A stretch of 64,000 nt of DNA from Gemmatimonadaceae bacterium. GTDB taxonomy: Bacteria; Gemmatimonadota; Gemmatimonadetes; Gemmatimonadales; Gemmatimonadaceae. This document shows, in pieces, positions 48,178 through 58,090 of the stretch (position 1 is the stretch's first letter; the number at the start of each line of letters is the position of its first letter). The position numbers and the translations under genes are program-made. Where the stretch lies: assembly GCA_036496605.1 (NCBI GenBank), contig DASXKV010000014.1, forward strand, positions 1-64,000, written 5' to 3'. The notes under the pieces were generated by a model. It had not been told where the DNA came from. It saw nothing but the letters and a program-made list of their open reading frames with translations, and searched no databases.

Positions 48178-49580
48178 ATCGCTCAATACGCGCGATCGCG
48201 CTGACTCCTTTCGTATTGCTCGGCGCCTGCGGACGCACCCAGGAGTCCGAAGCGGCACCGGCAGCGGCTCAAGCGTCGACGAGGCAGGCGTCGGTCAGCA
48301 CGACGCGACGTACCGCCATCACCGAGGCGGTCGCTCGCGTTGCGCCGGCCGTCGTCACGGTGCAGACGGAGATTCTCCAACGCGTTGCCCCCGATCCCTT
48401 CGACTGGTTCTTCGGTGGCGGCGGCGACTCGCAACAGCGCTCGGCCGGTCTCGGCACGGGTTTCATCGTGCGGCCCGAAGGCGTCATCGTCACCAACGCG
48501 CACGTCGTTCAAGGCGCGACGCAGATCTCGGTCATGATGCGCGACGGCAAGACTTTCCCCGCGAAGATTCTCGGTTCCGACGAGACGAACGATCTCGCGG
48601 TGATAAAGATCGACGCCACGGGCCTCCCGGTTGCGAAGCTCGGCAACTCCGACAACCTGCTCATCGGCGAATGGGCGATCGCGATCGGCAATCCGTACGG
48701 TTTTCTTCTTGGGAATGCGGAGCCGAGCGTCACGGCGGGCGTCATCAGCGGCACGGGACGCAATCTCGTCGCGCGCGGCGAAGGTTCGGCGGCCTACTTC
48801 GACATGATCCAGACGGATGCGTCGATCAATCCCGGGAATTCGGGTGGCCCACTCGTCGACGCCGATGGTGAAGTGATCGGCGTGAACAGCTCGATCTACT
48901 CGACGAGTGGAGGGTCGATCGGCATTGGATTCGCCATTCCGATCAATCGCGCCTCTCGCGTCGTTGAGGATCTGCTCGAGCACGGATCCGTCAGGCGTCC
49001 GTGGATCGGCGTCAAGCTGCGCGTCGCAGGCTCGGATAACGTGCGCGCAGCGATCGCGAACGGCGCGGTCATCGCGACGGTCGTCCCCGGCTCGCCAGCG
49101 GCGAAAGCCGGATTACAGGCCGGCGACATCATCCTCCAGGAAGGCAATCGTCAGGTTCGCAATCAATTCGATTGGGAAGCTGCGTTGCTCGATCTGCGCG
49201 TTGGTCAACCAGCGATCCTTCACATTCGGCGCGGTAGTCGCGACCTCAACGTGCAGGTGCCGGTCGCCGATGAGCCAGAGGTCACCGCCCCGAAAGTTCA
49301 GGTCCTCAAAGAGCTCGAGTTGGTCACGGTGACGCCGGCCATTCGAGCGGAGCGAAGTGTTCGCTCGACGCAGGGTGCACTCGTGTTCAATGTCAGCGAT
49401 CGCGTCGCCAACGATCTGGACATCAAACGCGGCGACGTCATCGTGCAGATCAATCGTACACGGATTAAGTCGGCGGAGGACGCCGCACAGGCGCTGAACT
49501 ATTACGGAGGACGAGGACCTATCCGCATGTTCCTCGAGCGGGACGGACAGATCTTGTTTACCGATTTCTACATTCGATGA
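48174..49580 (+). CDS. DegP/HtrA-type serine protease, predicted lipoprotein
   Basis: A 468-residue periplasmic quality-control protease. The signal ends in LLGACG, so Cys19 is a likely lipidation site, unusual for the family. Catalytic triad His110 (VTNAHVV), Asp140 (NDLAVIKI) and Ser223 (NPGNSGGP). A PDZ domain follows at ~320-400 (VVPGSPAAKAGLQAGDIILQ), and a second, more divergent PDZ-like region closes the protein (VANDLDIKRGDVIVQINRTRI). ATG overlaps the upstream stop by ATGA and its own stop overlaps purB the same way. Confidence 0.93.
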   Translation: MNRSIRAIALTPFVLLGACGRTQESEAAPAAAQASTRQASVSTTRRTAITEAVARVAPAVVTVQTEILQRVAPDPFDWFFGGGGDSQQRSAGLGTGFIVRPEGVIVTNAHVVQGATQISVMMRDGKTFPAKILGSDETNDLAVIKIDATGLPVAKLGNSDNLLIGEWAIAIGNPYGFLLGNAEPSVTAGVISGTGRNLVARGEGSAAYFDMIQTDASINPGNSGGPLVDADGEVIGVNSSIYSTSGGSIGIGFAIPINRASRVVEDLLEHGSVRRPWIGVKLRVAGSDNVRAAIANGAVIATVVPGSPAAKAGLQAGDIILQEGNRQVRNQFDWEAALLDLRVGQPAILHIRRGSRDLNVQVPVADEPEVTAPKVQVLKELELVTVTPAIRAERSVRSTQGALVFNVSDRVANDLDIKRGDVIVQINRTRIKSAEDAAQALNYYGGRGPIRMFLERDGQILFTDFYIR

Positions 49581-51022
49581 CGCGTTCCCCCGCTTCCGCG
49601 GAGACCTATACGTCGCCTCTCGCGGAGCGTTATGCGTCCCGAGGGATGCTCGAGCTCTGGTCGCCGCGTACGCGCTATGGACAGTGGCGGCGCCTATGGC
49701 TGGCGCTCGCCGAGGGTGAAAAGGCGCTTGGCCTTCCTATCCCTAACGACGCTATCGAGCAGATGCGCGCGCACCTCGACGACATCGATTTCGAGGTGGT
49801 CGCCACTTACGAACGCAAGCTGCGCCATGATGTGATGGCGCACATTCATGCTTTTGCAGATGTCGCGCCCGCGGCGCGACCGTTCATTCATCTCGGTGCC
49901 ACGAGCGCATTCGTAACGGACAACACTGATCTGATTCTGATGCGGCGTGGCCTGCACCTGCTTCGTGCGAAAGCCGTCCGCGTGTTGAGCGCGCTCGCGG
50001 CGTTCGCCCGCGAATGGCGCGACGAGCCGACGCTCGGCTCGACCCATCTGCAACCCGCGCAACCGACGACCGTCGGCAAGCGCGCCACGCTTTGGATGCA
50101 GGACCTCGTGCTCGATCTCGGCGACATCGATTTTCGGATCGACACGCTGCCCTGCCGAGGCGTCAAGGGCACCACGGGTACGCAGGCGAGCTTCCTGGCC
50201 ATCTTCGACGGCGATCGCGAGAAAGTCCGCCGGCTCGATCAACGCGTCGCGGCGGAGATTGGTTTCAAGACTTCTATACCCGTATCGGGGCAGACGTATA
50301 CGCGCAAGCTGGACGCGCAGGTCATGAGCGCGGTCGCCGGCGTCGCCGCGAGTGCGGCCAAGTTTGCCAACGATCTCCGCGTATTGCAATCCGTTGGTGA
50401 AATCGAGGAACCGTTCGAGGAGGAGCAGGTCGGCTCCTCGGCGATGGCGTACAAGCGCAATCCAATGCGCTGCGAGCGCGTCAACTCACTCGCCCGCTTC
50501 GTGCTCAACCTCGAGCCGAACGCGAACCAGACGCACAGCGTGCAGTTTTTCGAGCGTACGCTCGACGACAGCGCGAATCGTCGCTTATTCATTCCCGAAG
50601 CGTTCCTCGCGACCGACGCCATCCTCGTCCTCATGGAGAACGTCGTTTGCGGTCTCGAGGTGCACCCGGCGCGCATTCGCAAGCGACTCAACGACGAGCT
50701 TCCATTCATGGCGACCGAGGAGCTCATCGTGCGCGCGGTGCGGGCGGGCGGTGACCGGCAGGGCGCGCACGAGCGGATCCGCCAAGCGAGCATTGCTGCG
50801 GCGCGCGCGCTGAAGGATGGCGCATCGCGCAACGACATGCTCGAGCGCCTCGCCGCCGATCCCGAGTTCGGTGTCTCCATCGATGAGATGCTCTCGACGC
50901 TCGATCCACATCGGTTTGTCGGTCGCGCGCCGGAGCAGGTTGATGAATTTCTAAACGAGGTCGTCGCGCCACTGCTTGTTCGACACGACGACGACGGAGA
51001 GGGTGACGAGGTGCGAGTATGA
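49577..51022 (+). CDS. purB: Adenylosuccinate lyase
   Basis: Cleaves SAICAR and adenylosuccinate in purine synthesis. The 481 residues are of the fumarase/aspartase fold: [14 protein letters not shown], the catalytic His in [16 protein letters not shown], and the signature [16 protein letters not shown] with its catalytic Ser loop. The length and motifs resemble the eukaryote-like PurB subgroup. Coupled by ATGA to degP-like before and purC after. Confidence 0.96.
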   Translation: MTRSPASAETYTSPLAERYASRGMLELWSPRTRYGQWRRLWLALAEGEKALGLPIPNDAIEQMRAHLDDIDFEVVATYERKLRHDVMAHIHAFADVAPAARPFIHLGATSAFVTDNTDLILMRRGLHLLRAKAVRVLSALAAFAREWRDEPTLGSTHLQPAQPTTVGKRATLWMQDLVLDLGDIDFRIDTLPCRGVKGTTGTQASFLAIFDGDREKVRRLDQRVAAEIGFKTSIPVSGQTYTRKLDAQVMSAVAGVAASAAKFANDLRVLQSVGEIEEPFEEEQVGSSAMAYKRNPMRCERVNSLARFVLNLEPNANQTHSVQFFERTLDDSANRRLFIPEAFLATDAILVLMENVVCGLEVHPARIRKRLNDELPFMATEELIVRAVRAGGDRQGAHERIRQASIAAARALKDGASRNDMLERLAADPEFGVSIDEMLSTLDPHRFVGRAPEQVDEFLNEVVAPLLVRHDDDGEGDEVRV

Positions 51023-51951
51023 CGAGCGTTTCTCCTGCTTCGGTGGAGCAACTGCCGTTGCGCCATCTGCGACGCGGTAAGGTGCGCGAAGTCTACGAGG
51101 TCGACGCGGAACGCCTTCTGCTCGTCGCCAGCGACCGCGTGAGCGCCTTCGACGTCGTGATGCGCGAGCGCATCCCGCACAAGGGCGCCGTTCTCACGCA
51201 GCTGACCGCATGGTGGTTGCGCCAATTTTCCGCAACGGTTAGGCACCACATGCTGAGCGCCGACGCCGACGAGATCGTCTCGTTGATTCCGACGCTCGCA
51301 CCATACCGCACGTCGATTGCGGGACGTGCGATGCTGTGTCGCCGAACCGAGGTATTTCCCGTCGAGTGCGTCGTGCGCGGGTACATTTCGGGATCCGCTT
51401 GGAAAGAGTACCGCGCTCAAGGCACGCTCGCTGGGGAAGCGCTTCCATCGGGCCTCGAGGAGAGCTCGCGCTTTCCGGCCCCGATCTTCAGCCCGGCGAC
51501 CAAGGCTGAAATCGGACACGATGAGAACATCACCTTCGAGCGCATGGCAACAATGATCGGCGCGGATGAAGCCGCCGACCTGCGACGTCTCAGCCTGCTC
51601 GTCTACGACCGTGGACGCGCAATCGCCGCCGAGCGGGGAATCATCATTGCCGACACGAAGTTTGAATTCGGCAATGACGCCGAGGGCCGGGTGACGCTGA
51701 TCGATGAAGTGCTGACACCCGACAGCTCGCGCTTCTGGCCCGCCGATCGTTATGCGCCGGGACACACGCAGCCGAGCTTCGACAAACAGCCATTGCGCGA
51801 TTATCTGGACGGCGAGCGGCGCGCCGGTCGCTGGAACGGTGAAGCGCCGCCACCGACCTTGCCTGACGAGGTAGTGCACGCGACCAGCGTTCGGTATCTC
51901 GATGCCTTTCGGCGGATCACTGGCCACACTCTGACGACGGAATCGACGTGA
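51019..51951 (+). CDS. purC: SAICAR synthetase
   Basis: ATP-dependent ligation of aspartate to CAIR. The 310-residue protein carries [12 protein letters not shown] (ATP loop), [31 protein letters not shown], and the later [27 protein letters not shown]. Length is that of the larger, yeast-like type rather than the ~240-residue enteric form. It is followed by psd with a GTGA overlap. Confidence 0.96.
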   Translation: MTSVSPASVEQLPLRHLRRGKVREVYEVDAERLLLVASDRVSAFDVVMRERIPHKGAVLTQLTAWWLRQFSATVRHHMLSADADEIVSLIPTLAPYRTSIAGRAMLCRRTEVFPVECVVRGYISGSAWKEYRAQGTLAGEALPSGLEESSRFPAPIFSPATKAEIGHDENITFERMATMIGADEAADLRRLSLLVYDRGRAIAAERGIIIADTKFEFGNDAEGRVTLIDEVLTPDSSRFWPADRYAPGHTQPSFDKQPLRDYLDGERRAGRWNGEAPPPTLPDEVVHATSVRYLDAFRRITGHTLTTEST

Positions 51952-52601
51952 GCTTCGCGCGTGAAGGACTGCTGTTCATCGTGATTGCGGCCCTCATCGC
52001 CGCCGGAACGTTTGCGTTCGCGCTCAATCGCCGCTCATGGCCCCTCTGGCTTGCGGCGGTTGTCCTGGTCGTCGTCGCGATCTGGGTCGCGTACTTCTTT
52101 CGCGATCCCGAGCGCACGGGCGAACGCGGCGAGCGCCTCGTCATCGCCCCGGCCGACGGCAGGATCGTCCAGATTACTCCTGTCGACGAGCCGTCGTTTC
52201 TACACGAGAAGGCGATACGGATTTCCATCTTCATGAACGTTTTCAACGTCCACGTGAACCGGTATCCGGTGAGCGGCACGGTTCGCTACGTCCATTACAA
52301 CCCGGGCAAGTTCTTCAACGCTGCGCACGACAAAGCGAGTCTCGAGAACGAGCAATCATCGGTCGGTATCGAAACCGGCTCCAATCGCGTGCTCGTTAGG
52401 CAGATAGCGGGATTGATCGCGCGCCGCATCGTCACCTACGGCAAGGATGGTCAACGCGTCACGCAGGGTGACCGTATGGGCATCATCCGATTCGGGTCGC
52501 GCGTCGACGTCTTCCTGCCAGTGAGCGCGCGACCCCGCGTGAAGGTGGGCGAGCCGACCTTTGCCGGCGTCACGGTGGTTGCGGAGCTCTCCGGTCAATG
52601 A
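51948..52601 (+). CDS. psd: Phosphatidylserine decarboxylase, short membrane form
   Basis: Makes phosphatidylethanolamine from phosphatidylserine. The 217-residue proenzyme has two N-terminal membrane helices ([35 protein letters not shown]), then the catalytic region with [24 protein letters not shown] and [10 protein letters not shown]. Self-cleavage at the Gly-Ser of IIRFGSRVD would generate the pyruvoyl group. This is the short (archaetidylserine decarboxylase-like) class. GTG start. Paired with pssA, which supplies its substrate. Confidence 0.95.
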   Translation: MSFAREGLLFIVIAALIAAGTFAFALNRRSWPLWLAAVVLVVVAIWVAYFFRDPERTGERGERLVIAPADGRIVQITPVDEPSFLHEKAIRISIFMNVFNVHVNRYPVSGTVRYVHYNPGKFFNAAHDKASLENEQSSVGIETGSNRVLVRQIAGLIARRIVTYGKDGQRVTQGDRMGIIRFGSRVDVFLPVSARPRVKVGEPTFAGVTVVAELSGQ

Positions 52602-53725
52602 CGGCGCGCGTACGGCGTCCGACGATCCGCCGGGCAATCATCTATCTGCCTAACGGCTTCACACTCTTCAACCTCTTTTGCGGCATCTTTGCGGTCGTCC
52701 TCGCGTCACGTCAGGACTTCGCCAAAGCCGCGCTCTTCGTCTTCCTCGGGGGGATTGCCGACGCGCTCGACGGTCGCGTCGCTCGCGCGACGGGCTCCGG
52801 TAGTCGCATGGGTGAAGAGCTCGATTCCCTCGTCGACGCCATCTCATTCGGCTTTGCACCGGCGATGATCATGTACTTCGCTGTGTTCAACACCGAAAAC
52901 TGGGAGTGGCTGTTCGTCTTCATGTACACGGCGGGGGCCGTGCTGCGCCTCGCGCGCTTCAACGTCGAGCAGGCTGGCCGCGCAAAGACGTATTTCCACG
53001 GACTGCCAAGCCCCGCCGCCGGCCTAACGCTGGCCACGTACTACTGGTTCAGCCAGACGCCGCTCTACAACCAGGCGATCATCCTCTTCACGGACAACAA
53101 GACCCTCTCCGAGCTGCCCTGGCATGCGATGCTGCCCGGCCTCATGGGCCTCCTCGCCGTCTTGATGGTGAGCAACGTACCGTACCCGGCCGTCCCCATC
53201 ATCGGCTGGAAATCGCTGAAGCAATTGACCGCGAGCGTAGTTCTCATTGTCGCGATGGTCTTGAGCTTTTTCCGGCCGCGTCAATTCTTCTTCCCGGCGC
53301 TCCTCGCCTACGTGTTGTACGGAGCGCTCAAGTGGATGATTCTCGGCCTGATCGGCAGTCGATCCCAGCCGGAGGAGCTGTACTTTCAGCTCGAGCCGGA
53401 GGAGGAGCTCGCCGCGGCCGCATCGGCACCATCACACCGACGCACTCCACCAGTCGGCGTTCAACCGGCCGCCAGCACGGAGAGCGATGGCGTGTCGACC
53501 GGAAGACGACGACGACGGCGCCGTCGACGCAGCGACGGACAACGTGGCGAGCGCCCAAGCAGTGGAGAGTCACAAGAGCGAAGCGGCCGGAGCGACCGTC
53601 CGAATCGTCTCACCCCGAATCGCCCGTCGCGTCTGCCGTCGCCGCCTAACGATTCCCTGTCCGCGCCGAAGCCGCCAACGCTGATCCCACCTCCTTCAAC
53701 TGCGCCCAAGGACGACACCGAATGA
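52598..53725 (+). CDS. pssA: CDP-diacylglycerol-serine O-phosphatidyltransferase with long basic tail
   Basis: Makes phosphatidylserine from CDP-diacylglycerol and serine. The CDP-alcohol phosphotransferase motif is complete ([31 protein letters not shown]), embedded in about eight membrane helices over residues 15-255. Beyond this the protein has a ~110-residue hydrophilic, low-complexity tail with an Arg run ([14 protein letters not shown]) and a Pro/Ser-rich end, absent from typical homologues. Third-position GC stays high in the tail, so it looks coding. ATGA overlaps link it to psd and purS. Confidence 0.93.
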   Translation: MTARVRRPTIRRAIIYLPNGFTLFNLFCGIFAVVLASRQDFAKAALFVFLGGIADALDGRVARATGSGSRMGEELDSLVDAISFGFAPAMIMYFAVFNTENWEWLFVFMYTAGAVLRLARFNVEQAGRAKTYFHGLPSPAAGLTLATYYWFSQTPLYNQAIILFTDNKTLSELPWHAMLPGLMGLLAVLMVSNVPYPAVPIIGWKSLKQLTASVVLIVAMVLSFFRPRQFFFPALLAYVLYGALKWMILGLIGSRSQPEELYFQLEPEEELAAAASAPSHRRTPPVGVQPAASTESDGVSTGRRRRRRRRRSDGQRGERPSSGESQERSGRSDRPNRLTPNRPSRLPSPPNDSLSAPKPPTLIPPPSTAPKDDTE

Positions 53726-53979
53726 GTCGTTTTCGCGTCGCTGTTCACATCGTTCCTCGCCGCGGCTTGCTCGATCCGCAGGGCAAAGCGGTTACCGATG
53801 CCTTGCATACTCTCGGCTTCGCGTCCGTTCAGGACGTCCACGTCGGCCGCCATCTCGTCGTCGAAATGGACGCCGCCGACAAAGCGGCGGCCGAGCGTTC
53901 CACGCGCGACATGTGCACCAAGCTCCTGGCCAACCCCGTCATCGAAGACTTCGAGATCGCGAGTGTGAGCACAGTATGA
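53722..53979 (+). CDS. purS: Phosphoribosylformylglycinamidine synthase subunit PurS
   Basis: An 85-residue bridging subunit that joins the PurQ glutaminase to the small-type PurL synthetase and helps ammonia transfer. Recognisable from [34 protein letters not shown] and the C-terminal [12 protein letters not shown]. Its ATG overlaps the pssA stop and its stop overlaps the purQ ATG (both ATGA). Presence of PurS agrees with the 768-residue PurL further downstream. Confidence 0.94.
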   Translation: MSRFRVAVHIVPRRGLLDPQGKAVTDALHTLGFASVQDVHVGRHLVVEMDAADKAAAERSTRDMCTKLLANPVIEDFEIASVSTV

Positions 53980-54668
53980 AGTTCGGCATCGTGACGTTTC
54001 CGGCCTCCAACTGCGACTACGATGCGTATCACGCTGTGGTCGATGCGTTGGGTGAAGAAGCGGTCTATCTCTGGCACAAAGACCACGATCTCCGCAGCAG
54101 CGATGTCATCGTGCTTCCGGGCGGTTTCAGCTACGGCGACTATCTGCGGGCTGGAGCAATCGCTCGATTCAGCCCCATAATGCGAGAGGTCGTCGCCCAT
54201 GCGGAACGAGGGGCGCCAGTCCTCGCGATCTGCAACGGCTTTCAGATCGCTTGCGAGGCGGGTCTCCTTCCGGGCGCGCTCCTGCGCAACGCCAGCCTGA
54301 AATTCGTTTGCGAAGCGATCCGGATGCGTGTCGAGAATGCAGACACCCTGTTTACGAATCGGTACGATCGGGGTCAGCTCATAACGATCCCCATCGCCCA
54401 TGGTGATGGACGCTACACGGCGGACGCCGAGACCCTGGCGCGAATCGAAGGAGAGGGTCGAGTCGTCTTTCGTTACGTGGGCGGACCCGGCGATGCGGAC
54501 GAGTGGTGGAGTCCCAATGGATCGATGAACGCGATAGCGGGCATCGTGAGCGCCGCCGGCAACGTCCTCGGAATGATGCCCCATCCCGAGCGCGCCGTAG
54601 ACGATCTCCTCGGCTCCAGCGACGGACTGGGCGTCTTCGCGTCCATACTTTCGCGCGTTGCCGCGTAA
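53976..54668 (+). CDS. purQ: Phosphoribosylformylglycinamidine synthase glutaminase subunit PurQ
   Basis: Class I glutamine amidotransferase that supplies ammonia to PurL. The 230 residues start [14 protein letters not shown]. The nucleophile is Cys86 in LAICNGFQ, and the His-Glu pair lies in [29 protein letters not shown] is typical. The start is fixed by the ATGA overlap with purS; the frame is open a little further upstream. Confidence 0.96.
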   Translation: MKFGIVTFPASNCDYDAYHAVVDALGEEAVYLWHKDHDLRSSDVIVLPGGFSYGDYLRAGAIARFSPIMREVVAHAERGAPVLAICNGFQIACEAGLLPGALLRNASLKFVCEAIRMRVENADTLFTNRYDRGQLITIPIAHGDGRYTADAETLARIEGEGRVVFRYVGGPGDADEWWSPNGSMNAIAGIVSAAGNVLGMMPHPERAVDDLLGSSDGLGVFASILSRVAA

Positions 54669-54684
54669 ATCATGAGGAGGGGTC

Positions 54685-55335
54685 ATGCTGCGTGCTGCTC
54701 TCGCCTTCGTTCTGCTCAGCGTCATCGGTACGCCGAGCTGGGCGCAAGCGCCGAAGTCCATCGATCCGGGGATGTCGGAGGCGAAGGTCGTCGAGCGGCT
54801 GGGTCAGCCCGACGTGTCGCGCACCTCAGGCGACCTGAAGTACCTGTTCTACCACAACGACTGCATCAAGCAGTGTGGCATGGACGACGTCGTGATCCTT
54901 CAGAAGGACTCCGTTGTCGACGCCATGTTCCGGGCTGCCGACCGCAGCTACACCGGCAAGAGCAGCTCGCCGAGATCGATTCCCGCCGAGGTTGCGTCAC
55001 GCCAACGGCGCGGCGCTCACGACGACGCTAGCGTGGTTCAGGCGGGCGCGCCGAAGACCGATTCGGCACTGGCGCCCGCTCCTTCCGCGCCAGACTCGGC
55101 CAAAAAACCCGCGTCCACGCCAGACACGACGGCGAAGACAGCAGCGCCGGCGACGCATTCCACCAAGAAACGCTCACCCAAGCCACGAACGGTGAGCGCC
55201 GATACCGTCCGGCATGATAGTATCAGTGGAACAATTCGAATCCCGGTGAAGCCACCGAACTTTTCACCTAAACGGGCGGACTCGTCTTCGGCACGTCATG
55301 ACTCTACCACGAAGCAGCCGCCTCATCAGGAGTGA
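54685..55335 (+). CDS. Secreted protein with SmpA/BamE-like N-terminal motif and disordered tail
   Basis: A 216-residue protein with a strong ribosome site (GAGGAGGGG) and a cleavable signal (LAFVLLSVIGTPSWAQA). The first mature ~75 residues (IDPGMSEAKVVERLGQPDVSR, then LKYLFYHNDCIKQCGMDD) have the GMSEAxVxxxLGxP pattern of small SmpA/OmlA-like envelope domains, plus a close Cys pair. The rest is Ser/Thr/Pro/Lys-rich and probably disordered. It lies between purQ and purL; an envelope role is likely, a purine role is not indicated. Confidence 0.7.
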   Translation: MLRAALAFVLLSVIGTPSWAQAPKSIDPGMSEAKVVERLGQPDVSRTSGDLKYLFYHNDCIKQCGMDDVVILQKDSVVDAMFRAADRSYTGKSSSPRSIPAEVASRQRRGAHDDASVVQAGAPKTDSALAPAPSAPDSAKKPASTPDTTAKTAAPATHSTKKRSPKPRTVSADTVRHDSISGTIRIPVKPPNFSPKRADSSSARHDSTTKQPPHQE

Positions 55336-55388
55336 ACGGGAAGGCGGCCACAGTGTACGACCGGGAGCGCGCGCGAACGCGCGCGCGA

Positions 55389-55425
55389 CTCCAAATAAGC
55401 TCGCTACGAGCGGAAGCGAGTAGCG
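55389..55425. repeat. Dispersed copy of the repeat found upstream of truA
   Basis: TCCAAATAAGCTCGCTACGA followed by GCGGAAGCGAGTAGCGCC resembles TTCAAATAAACTGCTTCGGC followed by GAGCGGAGCGGGAGCGC at 46560-46596. Both contain CAAATAA-CT and a GAGCGGA-GCG core. It lies just upstream of the zinc-ribbon gene, which supports a downstream start for that gene. Confidence 0.4.
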
Positions 55426-55448
55426 CCTCAGAAGCCAGTGGAACGAAA

Positions 55449-55814
55449 ATGCATCGCCATACCGAGGACCACCCAACCCGAAACGAAGACGAATACTTTG
55501 CACGCGAGAGTGCACAGCTGATCAAGGAAATGCGGTCGCTGCTCGACGAGCAGCGCCGTGAGGTCGACCGCCGCGAGCACCTCATGAAGTGTCCCAAGTG
55601 CGGCGGCGATCTAAAAGAGCGAGATTTCGAGGACGTGAAGGTCGACGTCTGCCCCGAGTGCCATGGCATCTGGCTGGATCAGGGCGAGATCGGTTTGATT
55701 CGACACATTCATGAATCGCGCGGCCCGTTCAGCCGCATCATGAGCGACATTCTCGAGATTTTTCATCATCCCAAGACAGGTGAACCCAGCTCCCCCACTT
55801 CCTCGTCCGGGTGA
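55449..55814 (+). CDS. TFIIB-type zinc-ribbon protein
   Basis: A 121-residue protein from the ATG giving [17 protein letters not shown]. The zinc ribbon is [36 protein letters not shown], matching the zf-TFIIB family of small bacterial proteins (CPxC...CPxCxGxWLDxGE). A charged helical segment precedes it. A GTG at 55332 would give a GTGA overlap with the upstream gene and 39 extra residues, but that stretch consists of repeat-like DNA and reads poorly as protein. Its end overlaps purL by 35 bases. Function unknown; nucleic-acid or protein binding is plausible. Confidence 0.8.
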   Translation: MHRHTEDHPTRNEDEYFARESAQLIKEMRSLLDEQRREVDRREHLMKCPKCGGDLKERDFEDVKVDVCPECHGIWLDQGEIGLIRHIHESRGPFSRIMSDILEIFHHPKTGEPSSPTSSSG

Positions 55815-58086
55815 TCCAACGATCACGCCGGCGCTCGTCGCCGAACATGGGCTGACAAACGAGGAGTATCAGCGCATCGAGCAGATGCTCGGGCGAGCAC
55901 CAACATTCACCGAGTTAGGCATCGTCAGTGCGCTCTGGAGCGAGCACTGCTCCTACAAGCACTCGCGTCCGTTGCTCCGGCGTCTTCCAACGAAGGCGCC
56001 GTACGTGTTACAGGGACCTGGCGAGAACGCCGGAGTCATCGCGATTGGTGATGGACTCGCGGTCGCGTTCAAGATCGAGTCGCACAATCATCCCTCGGCC
56101 GTCGAGCCATATCAGGGTGCGGCCACCGGTGTCGGCGGCATTCTGCGCGACGTGTTCACGATGGGAGCGCGTCCGATCGCGCTGCTGAATTCGTTGCGAT
56201 TCGGATCGCTCGACTCGCCCCGCGTTAGGTATCTCTTCGCGGGTGTGGTGAAAGGAATCGGCGATTACGGTAACTGCGTCGGCATTCCGACCGTCGCCGG
56301 CGAGGTTGTTTTCGACGAAGCGTACGAGGGAAATCCACTGGTCAACGCGATGTGCGTTGGCCTGCTGCACGAAGAAGATCTGATTCGCGCCGTTGCACAG
56401 GGTGTCGGCAATCCGATCATCGCTGTCGGTGCACGCACGGGTCGTGACGGCATCCACGGCGCGTCATTCGCATCTGCGGATCTTTCCGAGGAGAGCGAGG
56501 CAAAGCGCCCGCAAGTTCAGGTTGGCGACCCGTTCACCGAGAAGCTTCTCCTCGAGGCGAGCCTCGAGCTGATAAAGTCCGGCGCGATCGTCGCGATTCA
56601 GGACATGGGTGCGGCAGGACTCACGTCGTCGTCGGCCGAGATGGCGGCGCGCGGCGACGTTGGGGTGACAATCGACGTCACCAAAGTGCCTGTCCGAGAG
56701 GGTGGCATGACGCCGTACGAGATCCTGCTCAGCGAATCGCAAGAGCGCATGCTCGTGGTCGCGCACAAAGGGCGTGAGCGCGAGGTCGCCAACATCCTCG
56801 AGAAGTGGGACCTTACCGCGTCGGTTATCGGCGAGGTGATCGCCGAGCCTGTGTACCGCGTAACGGAGGGCGACCGCGTCGTGGCGGAGTTTCCTGGGAC
56901 TCGACTGGTCACCGACTGCCCGACGTACACGCCCGAGGCGCGCGAGGATCCGAAGATCGCGGCGCTTCGCACGCGCGATGTCGGCTCGATTCCGGAGCGC
57001 GCGGAGGAGGCTGATCCGCGTTGGACCCTCGAGCAGCTGCTCACGTCGCCGACGATCGCGAGCAAGATGTGGGTGTATCGCCAATATGACCACACCGTAC
57101 GCACGAACACCGTGATCGGTCCGGGGGGCGACGCCGCCGTCGTGCGCGTGCGCAATACCCGTCGCGCACTTGCGCTCAAGACCGATTGCAACGGCCGGTA
57201 CTGCTATCTCGATCCGCGCGTCGGGACGCGCATCGCCGTCGCCGAGGCGGCCCGCAATGTCGCCTGCACTGGCGGTCGGCCAATGGCAATTACAAACAAT
57301 CTAAACTTCGGCAATCCGCGGCGGGCGGAAGTGTACTACCAGCTTCGCGAGGCGACGGCGGGAATGGCCGAAGCGTGCGAGACGCTCGGCACGCCGGTGA
57401 CCGGCGGAAACGTATCGCTGTACAACGAGAACCCGGGCGGCGCGGTCTATCCGACACCAGTCATCGGTATGGTCGGACTCATCGACGATATCGATCGCAT
57501 CACGCGCTCACACTTCTCAACCGAAGGCGATTCAGTCGTGCTGCTCGGCACACCGACCGCGGAGCTTGGCGGATCCGAATATCTCGCCCGCGTGCACAAT
57601 GTCGTCGCCGGCACGCCGCCGCGATGCGATCTCGACGCCGAGCGCGATCTGATCGAGGCCGTGCTGGCCGCTATCGATGCGGGTATCGTGCGCTCCGCGC
57701 ATGATTGCAGCGACGGCGGTCTCGCGGTCGCGATCGCGGAGTGCTGCATCATCGATCGAGCACGACCGCTCGGTGCCAAAATCGATCTTTCGAGCTTCGC
57801 CGATTTGCCGAGGCGCGCGCTCCTGTTTGGCGAAGCACAAGGACGGGTGATCCTCTCCACTCCAGATCCCACGGCACTGCTCGAGATCGCCGTTCGCCAC
57901 GGTGTCGCCTGCAGGACTATTGGCGACGTTGCATCCGCCGACGATCCGCTCGACATCCGTTTCGGTGAAGAGCGGCTCGTCGCATCACTGCCGTGGCTCG
58001 ATCGGCTATACTACGAAACGATTCCTGACATCATGACCAGATCGGCCGCGGCGGTGGTCAGCGCGGTCACGGAGAGTCCCGTCTAG
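55780..58086 (+). CDS. purL: Phosphoribosylformylglycinamidine synthase subunit PurL (small type)
   Basis: ATP-dependent conversion of FGAR to FGAM with ammonia from PurQ. The 768 residues are of the small form that works with PurS and PurQ. Motifs: [70 protein letters not shown] and [14 protein letters not shown] near the C-terminus. GTG start, 35 bases inside the zinc-ribbon gene. purF follows after four bases. Confidence 0.96.
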   Translation: MNPAPPLPRPGDPTITPALVAEHGLTNEEYQRIEQMLGRAPTFTELGIVSALWSEHCSYKHSRPLLRRLPTKAPYVLQGPGENAGVIAIGDGLAVAFKIESHNHPSAVEPYQGAATGVGGILRDVFTMGARPIALLNSLRFGSLDSPRVRYLFAGVVKGIGDYGNCVGIPTVAGEVVFDEAYEGNPLVNAMCVGLLHEEDLIRAVAQGVGNPIIAVGARTGRDGIHGASFASADLSEESEAKRPQVQVGDPFTEKLLLEASLELIKSGAIVAIQDMGAAGLTSSSAEMAARGDVGVTIDVTKVPVREGGMTPYEILLSESQERMLVVAHKGREREVANILEKWDLTASVIGEVIAEPVYRVTEGDRVVAEFPGTRLVTDCPTYTPEAREDPKIAALRTRDVGSIPERAEEADPRWTLEQLLTSPTIASKMWVYRQYDHTVRTNTVIGPGGDAAVVRVRNTRRALALKTDCNGRYCYLDPRVGTRIAVAEAARNVACTGGRPMAITNNLNFGNPRRAEVYYQLREATAGMAEACETLGTPVTGGNVSLYNENPGGAVYPTPVIGMVGLIDDIDRITRSHFSTEGDSVVLLGTPTAELGGSEYLARVHNVVAGTPPRCDLDAERDLIEAVLAAIDAGIVRSAHDCSDGGLAVAIAECCIIDRARPLGAKIDLSSFADLPRRALLFGEAQGRVILSTPDPTALLEIAVRHGVACRTIGDVASADDPLDIRFGEERLVASLPWLDRLYYETIPDIMTRSAAAVVSAVTESPV

Positions 58087-58090
58087 TCTC

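Noticed and set aside
55332-55448. GTG start of the zinc-ribbon gene overlapping the upstream stop (GTGA)
   Set aside because: Tempting because of the GTGA overlap, but the added 39 codons cross a repeat-like, palindromic stretch and read poorly; the ATG at 55449 is preferred.
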